NCBI GenBank assembly: GCA_002409145.1
Contig: DHUL01000031.1
Span: forward strand, 3,453-14,816
From: Bacteroidales bacterium UBA5235
GTDB taxonomy: Bacteria; Bacteroidota; Bacteroidia; Bacteroidales; VadinHA17
Direction: 5' to 3'
DNA: 11,364 nucleotides
The translations under genes and the position numbers were made by a program. Shown here in pieces: positions 7,087-11,364 of the stretch (its first letter is position 1; each line of letters starts with the position of its first letter). The notes under the pieces were generated by a model, which did no database searches, was not told the origin of the DNA, and was given only the letters and a program-made list of their open reading frames with translations.

Positions 7087-8571
7087 TCAGTCTACATTGT
7101 CATTCAGGTATGCATTGTTTTCCCTGATGACAGGCTGGTTATCCTCGTCGAGGGTGAGGGTGAACTTTGACACCTTGCTCCCCGCCACCTTGCTTGCATT
7201 GTGGATGGCTATCTTCTTCCTCACATAGGCCGGCACCTCCTCGAAATCCTCGATATTGTCACTCATCGACTGTGTGGAGAGCCCTTCATTCTTGATGACA
7301 TTCTGCATGTGTTTCAGTTTGCGGAGCGTCCCCTCGTTCCTGTCAGGAGGTGGTGGAGCGGGGCGGGCAGGAGCAGGCGAGATGTTGATGTCACCGTCAG
7401 GCTCGAAATCAATCACCCCCTGGTTGACGGCGGCGCCGTGAGGGGGAATAGCCCTGTCAGAGGCACGGGTGGCGCGTACAATATACTGACCGTCATTCTC
7501 TGAGGCGCTGTCGGTGTGGCCCGGCAACTGCTGCGCGGTATTCAGGCTTACAACCTCTTTCCTGCTGTTGGGTCTGAATCCCTCCAGGTCAGTACTCGCC
7601 TCGAAACCGGTCGCAACAACGGTGACACTGATTGCATCACCAAGTTCCTCATCGGTCGAGAGGCCCCTGATAATCAGCGCGTCATCCGAAACAGTCTCAT
7701 ATACGTAATCAGTCAGCTCACCGAGCTCATCCATGGTGATCTCGTTGGCGCCGGTGCCTGATTTGATGTTCAGCAGTATGCTGCGTGCCCCTGTAATGTC
7801 ATTGGAGCTCAGCAGCGGCGACGTCAGCGCTGCTTCTATGGCTTTTGTAGCACGGTCCTCACCGGAGGCATTGCCTATACCCATGAGCGCCACTCCTGAG
7901 TCGCGCATCACCGTGTCAACATCGGCAAAATCGACGTTGATATACCCGGTGCAGGTTATTATCTCAGCAATTCCCTTGACAGCATTCGCCAGCACATCAT
8001 CAGCCCGGGCGAACGCGGCTGATACGCCCTCGTCGCCGTAGATCTGCCTCAGCCGCTCATTATTGATCACGATTAGCGAATCAACCTTATCTTTCAATTC
8101 ACTTATACCACTGATTGCAAGCTTGATGCGTTGATTCAGCTCCGAGCGGAACGGTATGGTTACCACGGCAACAGTGAGGAATCCTGCATCCTTGCATGCC
8201 TGTGCTATCACAGGCGTGGCGCCTGTGCCGGTGCCTCCCCCCATGCCTGCAGTGATGAAGACCATCTTGGTGTTGCCTGAAAGCACTTTCATGACATCCT
8301 CAATATTCTCAATGGCTGATGCACGACCTCTCTCAGGCTGACTCCCCGCACCGAGACCCTCGGTGGTAGTCTCTCCTATTTGCACCCTGACCGGTACCGG
8401 GCTCTTCATAAGAGCCTGGAGATCAGTATTGCAAACGATGAAGTTGACATCCTTGATGCCCTTCCGGTACATATGGTTGACGGCATTACCTCCGCCACCG
8501 CCAATGCCCAGGACCTTTATTATTGACGACCTGTCAACAGGCAGGTCAAAATTCATCAGATCATCTGACAT
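7087..8571 (-). CDS. ftsZ: Cell division protein FtsZ
   Basis: FtsZ is the tubulin-like GTPase that polymerises into the cytoplasmic Z-ring and recruits the divisome. The nucleotide-binding start GIGGGGGNAV (22-31), the tubulin signature GGGTGTG (111-117), the NNERL segment (170-174) and the T7 loop NVDFADV (212-218) with its catalytic acidic residues are all present. The folded core ends near residue 325. It is followed by a long linker (about 330-438) with a Pro-rich run near 399-410. A DFEEVPAYVRKKI segment (442-454) matches the conserved C-terminal peptide that binds FtsA, but about 40 residues follow it, ending NDNVD. Total length is 494, longer than the roughly 380 of E. coli FtsZ. ATG 8571 lies only 9 bp after the ftsA stop, so the two are co-transcribed; no strong Shine-Dalgarno is seen. 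Confidence 0.98.
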   Translation of the reverse strand: MSDDLMNFDLPVDRSSIIKVLGIGGGGGNAVNHMYRKGIKDVNFIVCNTDLQALMKSPVPVRVQIGETTTEGLGAGSQPERGRASAIENIEDVMKVLSGNTKMVFITAGMGGGTGTGATPVIAQACKDAGFLTVAVVTIPFRSELNQRIKLAISGISELKDKVDSLIVINNERLRQIYGDEGVSAAFARADDVLANAVKGIAEIITCTGYINVDFADVDTVMRDSGVALMGIGNASGEDRATKAIEAALTSPLLSSNDITGARSILLNIKSGTGANEITMDELGELTDYVYETVSDDALIIRGLSTDEELGDAISVTVVATGFEASTDLEGFRPNSRKEVVSLNTAQQLPGHTDSASENDGQYIVRATRASDRAIPPHGAAVNQGVIDFEPDGDINISPAPARPAPPPPDRNEGTLRKLKHMQNVIKNEGLSTQSMSDNIEDFEEVPAYVRKKIAIHNASKVAGSKVSKFTLTLDEDNQPVIRENNAYLNDNVD

Positions 8572-8580
8572 GGCTTCATC

Positions 8581-10011
8581 TTATTTTGAGGGTGACTCAT
8601 CAATCTTCTCATCGGTCGCCTCAATGATTTTATCCCAGATATTCCGGAGTCTATCTCCGAATGACCTGACACCCTGCGGCCGTTCCTCGTAGAATGGCTC
8701 CTCCTGCTCCACCTCCACAGGTTCCTCCTTCACAGGAGCAGACGTGTACAGGGGCTGCTGCTGGTGTTGTGAATACTGCGACGGCTGGTACTGTACCTGA
8801 TGTGCCACCGGCTCCTGTTTCTTCTCACCGAAGCGTGCAAAAGTTTTGTTCTCCTCAAGGTAATCAAGTCCCTTGAGTATAAGACCCACGCTGGTAGCGT
8901 ACATCGGCTGGTTGATCTCGTCCCTGCCTTTGCCCGTGAGATGTACATTGGGATGGCCGATCCGGACATCCATCGCCGTCTTATACTTAACCAGCTGAGG
9001 CAGGTTCTTAAGCATTGCACCACCGCCGGTTATGACCACCCCTGCTGTAAGTTTTTCGGCGAAGCCGGAATTCTGTATCTCAAAATTGACCGCGTCAAGT
9101 ATCTCCTCCATGCGGCTCTGGATGATGTAAGCCAGGTTCTTGAAGGAGATCTCCTTGGGCTCACGTCCGGCGATGCCGGGAATGGAGACAACCTTGTTCT
9201 CGGGAGCGATGTCGCCGATTGCGTACCCGAACTTGACCTTAAGGTCTTCAGCCTGCTTCTGCAGGATGGAGCACCCCTCGCGGATGTCAGCGGTGACCAT
9301 GTTTCCGCCGAACGGGATGACTGCCGTGTGCCTGATGACATTGTCATAGTAGATGGCCACATCGGTGGTACCACCTCCTATATCAACCAGAACCACACCG
9401 GCTTCTTTCTCCTCATCGGTCAGCACAGCCTCTGATGATGCCAGGGGCTCAAGCACCAGGCTCATCAGGTTCATCCCGGCTTTGTTGATGCATCTCTCGG
9501 TATTGCGTGCCGAGGAGATCTGACCTATCACGATGTGGAAGTTGGCTTCAAGCCTTTTGCCGCAGATACCAACGGGATTGCTTATACCTGATTCGTTGTC
9601 AACGATATATGTCTGCGGGATGACATGGATTATCTCCTCACCCACATCGATGGGGAGCTTGTACATGTCGGCCGTGAGGCGGCGGATGTCGCTGATATCG
9701 ATCTCCGTCTCATGGGAGTCGCGCGTGATGTAACCGCGTGCCATCTTGCTCTTGATGTGCCTGCCGGCGATACCGACAAAAACGTCGGTAAGGACCAGGC
9801 CTGTTCTTTCTTCGAGGTCATCAACGGTAGTGCGTATGGCCTTCACCGTCTCTTCAATGTTAAGCACCACACCACGCTTGACCCCGGTAGAGGGTGTGTT
9901 GCTAAGTCCGAGGATCTCAATGCCCCCGTTGCCGTCGCTGCGCCCGACAATAGCGACGATCTTTGTCGTGCCGATGTCAATGGCTGCTACTAACTGATCT
10001 TTACTGTTCAT
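8581..10011 (-). CDS. ftsA: Cell division protein FtsA
   Basis: FtsA is the actin-like ATPase that tethers FtsZ to the inner membrane and links it to late division proteins. Actin-fold motifs are in order: phosphate-1 AIDIGTTKI (10-18), the inserted SHS2/1C domain (about 83-165), phosphate-2 LVDIGGGTTDVA (208-219) and the adenosine motif VVITGGGAMLKNL (325-337). A Gln/Pro/Glu-rich linker (about 398-446) leads to an amphipathic helix, SFGDRLRNIWDKII (450-463), which should be the membrane anchor. In many species this helix is the very end; here an acidic tail of 13 residues follows. Length is 476. The start has the expected N-terminus and an ATG but no clear Shine-Dalgarno. It is 9 bp upstream of ftsZ and 171 bp downstream of ftsQ. 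Confidence 0.97.
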   Translation of the reverse strand: MNSKDQLVAAIDIGTTKIVAIVGRSDGNGGIEILGLSNTPSTGVKRGVVLNIEETVKAIRTTVDDLEERTGLVLTDVFVGIAGRHIKSKMARGYITRDSHETEIDISDIRRLTADMYKLPIDVGEEIIHVIPQTYIVDNESGISNPVGICGKRLEANFHIVIGQISSARNTERCINKAGMNLMSLVLEPLASSEAVLTDEEKEAGVVLVDIGGGTTDVAIYYDNVIRHTAVIPFGGNMVTADIREGCSILQKQAEDLKVKFGYAIGDIAPENKVVSIPGIAGREPKEISFKNLAYIIQSRMEEILDAVNFEIQNSGFAEKLTAGVVITGGGAMLKNLPQLVKYKTAMDVRIGHPNVHLTGKGRDEINQPMYATSVGLILKGLDYLEENKTFARFGEKKQEPVAHQVQYQPSQYSQHQQQPLYTSAPVKEEPVEVEQEEPFYEERPQGVRSFGDRLRNIWDKIIEATDEKIDESPSK

Positions 10012-10030
10012 AGTTCACTTATATGGTTGT

Positions 10031-10141
10031 TCAACAATTATCATTTCCTGTACACATCCGGCTTTTTCTCCGCTTCCCTGCCCTTCCGGCACCTCTTTCT
10101 CTTATTCTCCTTACTTCATCCCGGGTTTTCGCCTGGCTCAT
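10031..10141 (-). CDS. Doubtful 36-residue basic ORF between ftsQ and ftsA
   Basis: The 171-bp gap (10012-10182) between ftsQ and ftsA holds an ATG-started ORF of 36 residues, beginning MSQAKTRDEVRRIRERG and ending GNDNC. It contains about ten Arg and Lys residues more than its acidic residues. A purine-rich AAGGGAAAG run lies about 5 nt before the ATG and could serve as a ribosome binding site. I recognise no family. Caution is needed because this strand is very purine-rich throughout the gap, and such sequence yields Arg, Lys, Glu and Gly codons automatically. FtsQ itself looks complete, so this is not a broken C-terminal part of it. It may be only an untranslated spacer. Confidence 0.2.
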   Translation of the reverse strand: MSQAKTRDEVRRIRERGAGRAGKRRKSRMCTGNDNC

Positions 10142-10182
10142 TTTATCTTTCCCTTATACTTCCCCGGTCTTGTCACCTCGCC

Positions 10183-10956
10183 CTATCTTCTCTGGCAGAC
10201 AACCTGCCCCCTGTATTCAACATTTACAACCCGGTACCTGTCCCACCCGGCAACGGGCATCGCCTGCCGGTAAAAGACAAGGAGGTTATGCAGTTTCTCT
10301 TCGTAATTCTCAACACGCCCAATCCTGACGGTGTGGTTGCCCACATGAGGCACCAGCGTCACCCGGCCGTCGCGTGTCATGCTGAGCTGGTCAATCATCT
10401 CATTCCAGAAGCTGTCTCCGCGGATATAATTCACCAGTTCAAAGGCCTTTGCAAGATTCTCTGTCTTATCTGACTCAAAAATGCTTGTGCCGGTCATCTG
10501 CGCAGCGTTAAAGACCATATCAATCTCCAGTATGTGCAGGTTGGGTGTGTAGAGATTGTGCCTCCTCATGATGACACCTTCACGGTCAATGAAGAAATCG
10601 CCGCCGTATGATGCAACCACCCTCATCACCGGCTCGCGCTGGTTACCATAAACATGAAGCTTCCTGTCTTCTGAGATGTACACCTCTGCCACCTTCAGTT
10701 CCTTGAATGACTTCACCCTCTCTTCAAGCTTCGATAATGGTATCTCACTTATCTTCTGACCGGTGACGCGTATGCCAGTGGCTCTCAGGGCATTCATGAT
10801 GTCATTATTGGTAACGAACTGGTGCTTTGACGAGTCAGCAACAGTAATGACCACACCCTCGCAGGTGGCATCAGCCGTCATGGTGCTGATGAACACCGGG
10901 GCAAGGAGCAGTGCTGCTCCTGTAATAATGGTCACTATTTTCATCAAAAGGCTCAT
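10183..10956 (-). CDS. ftsQ: Cell division protein FtsQ
   Basis: FtsQ is the bitopic inner-membrane protein that links cytoplasmic and periplasmic divisome parts, in complex with FtsB and FtsL. The 257-residue protein has a short cytoplasmic end, one membrane helix (about 5-25), a POTRA-like region (about 33-108) and a periplasmic beta domain. The latter begins with NQREPVMRV (105-113) and GGDFFIDREGVIMRR (118-132), the most recognisable FtsQ stretch, and ends with the YRGQVVCQRR terminus, similar to what I recall for Bacteroidetes FtsQ. ATG 10956 is preferred over the ATG for Met5 because an AAGGAG sequence lies 5 nt upstream of it. It begins 16 bp after the murC stop, indicating one operon with murC. 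Confidence 0.93.
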   Translation of the reverse strand: MSLLMKIVTIITGAALLLAPVFISTMTADATCEGVVITVADSSKHQFVTNNDIMNALRATGIRVTGQKISEIPLSKLEERVKSFKELKVAEVYISEDRKLHVYGNQREPVMRVVASYGGDFFIDREGVIMRRHNLYTPNLHILEIDMVFNAAQMTGTSIFESDKTENLAKAFELVNYIRGDSFWNEMIDQLSMTRDGRVTLVPHVGNHTVRIGRVENYEEKLHNLLVFYRQAMPVAGWDRYRVVNVEYRGQVVCQRR

Positions 10957-10961
10957 TCGTT

Positions 10962-10967
10962 CTCCTT
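10962..10967 (-). promoter_or_regulatory. Shine-Dalgarno sequence for ftsQ
   Basis: AAGGAG on the minus strand, 5 nt before the ftsQ ATG, within the 16-bp murC-ftsQ gap. It is the clearest ribosome binding site before any recognised gene in the window, since the others lack a good one, and it supports the first of two candidate Met starts. Confidence 0.5.
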
Positions 10968-10972
10968 CATCG

Positions 10973-11364
10973 TCATGCGTTCCTGTTTTTCAGCATCTCC
11001 GTTATCGGTTCAATAAATCTGTCTATATCGCCGGCCCCGATGGTCAGCAGCAGGCCCTTTTTAACATTTTCCAGTGCCGGCAGCAATTCTTCTTTTGTTA
11101 CCACCTTTACGTTGTGGTTCTTCATCATTCCTGCGATCATACCCGAGGAGACGCCGGGAATCGGTTTTTCCCTCGCGGGATAAAGTGTCAGCAGCAGTAT
11201 TTCGTCGAGCCGGTCAAGCGCATCCGCGAAGCCTTCGGCGAAATCGCGTGTGCGTGTGTAGAGGTGCGGCTGGAAGATGCCGGTGACATGCTTGCCGGGC
11301 CAGAAATCGCGCACGGCGCTGACGAGGGCGTTGATCTCCTGCGGGTGATGAGCATAATCATCAA
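10973..11364 (-). CDS. murC: UDP-N-acetylmuramate--L-alanine ligase MurC, C-terminal part
   Basis: MurC uses ATP to join L-alanine to UDP-MurNAc, the first step of stem-peptide assembly in cytoplasmic peptidoglycan synthesis. The last 129 residues are visible and the gene continues past the right edge. The reading frame entering the window starts with DDYAHHPQEI, the hallmark of the Mur ligase C-terminal domain. It continues with IFQPHLYTRTRDF (about 29-41 of the visible part), LYPAREKPIPGVSS and LLTIGAGDIDRF near the end. A GTG at 11314 lies in this frame but is internal, not a start. Stop codon TGA lies 16 bp before the ftsQ start. Confidence 0.95.
   Translation of the reverse strand, partial: DDYAHHPQEINALVSAVRDFWPGKHVTGIFQPHLYTRTRDFAEGFADALDRLDEILLLTLYPAREKPIPGVSSGMIAGMMKNHNVKVVTKEELLPALENVKKGLLLTIGAGDIDRFIEPITEMLKNRNA

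Noticed and set aside
8800..9435. A 211-codon plus-strand open frame antisense to ftsA.
   Set aside because: FtsA is complete and well conserved on the other strand. The antisense frame has no signal peptide, recognisable domain or start signal.
7059..10031. A 13-base exact inverted match, AACAACCATATAA, at 7059-7071 and (on the minus strand) 10019-10031, flanking ftsA-ftsZ.
   Set aside because: About one such 13-base match is expected by chance in a window this size, and it has no extension or target duplication to suggest an element.
10973..11314. A short separate gene starting at GTG 11314.
   Set aside because: The frame is open to the window edge and begins with the MurC hallmark DDYAHHP, so the GTG is an internal codon.

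Overview
This window is ordinary chromosomal core DNA from a member of the Bacteroidetes (Bacteroidota), most likely the Bacteroidales side. The evidence is the murC-ftsQ-ftsA-ftsZ order, a Bacteroidetes-style outer-membrane porin, an FtsZ whose C-terminal peptide is followed by a further tail ending in NDNVD, -7 promoter boxes of the phylum-specific TAnnTTTG type, and general lack of Shine-Dalgarno sequences. Base composition is close to balanced and looks even across the genes. I see no mobile elements, CRISPR arrays, tRNA or rRNA genes.

Layout from the right edge, reading the minus strand: the C-terminal part of murC (cut by the window edge), ftsQ, a 171-bp purine-rich gap holding a doubtful 36-codon basic ORF, ftsA, and ftsZ. 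A strong GC-rich hairpin follows ftsZ. After it come a separately promoted putative porin and a separately promoted membrane-bound lytic transglycosylase of the MltF type. Facing these on the plus strand is a NamZ-type (DUF1343) lipoprotein, an exo-N-acetylmuramidase. Divergent from namZ, on the minus strand, is a LolC/E- or FtsX-like ABC permease without its ATPase. At the left edge is the 5' third of a gene for an archaeal-type Glu-tRNA(Gln) amidotransferase subunit E (GatE).

Most of the genes serve the cell envelope. MurC adds the first amino acid of the peptidoglycan stem peptide. FtsQ, FtsA and FtsZ build the divisome. MltF and NamZ cut peptidoglycan glycan strands. The porin and the permease belong to the outer membrane and to lipoprotein or efflux transport. 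GatE is a translation gene and is the phylogenetic oddity here.

I found no convincing undescribed system. The points most worth a second look are the GatE-type protein in a bacterium, two perfect -7 boxes placed so close to ATG codons that the transcripts would be almost leaderless, and the ftsQ-ftsA gap.
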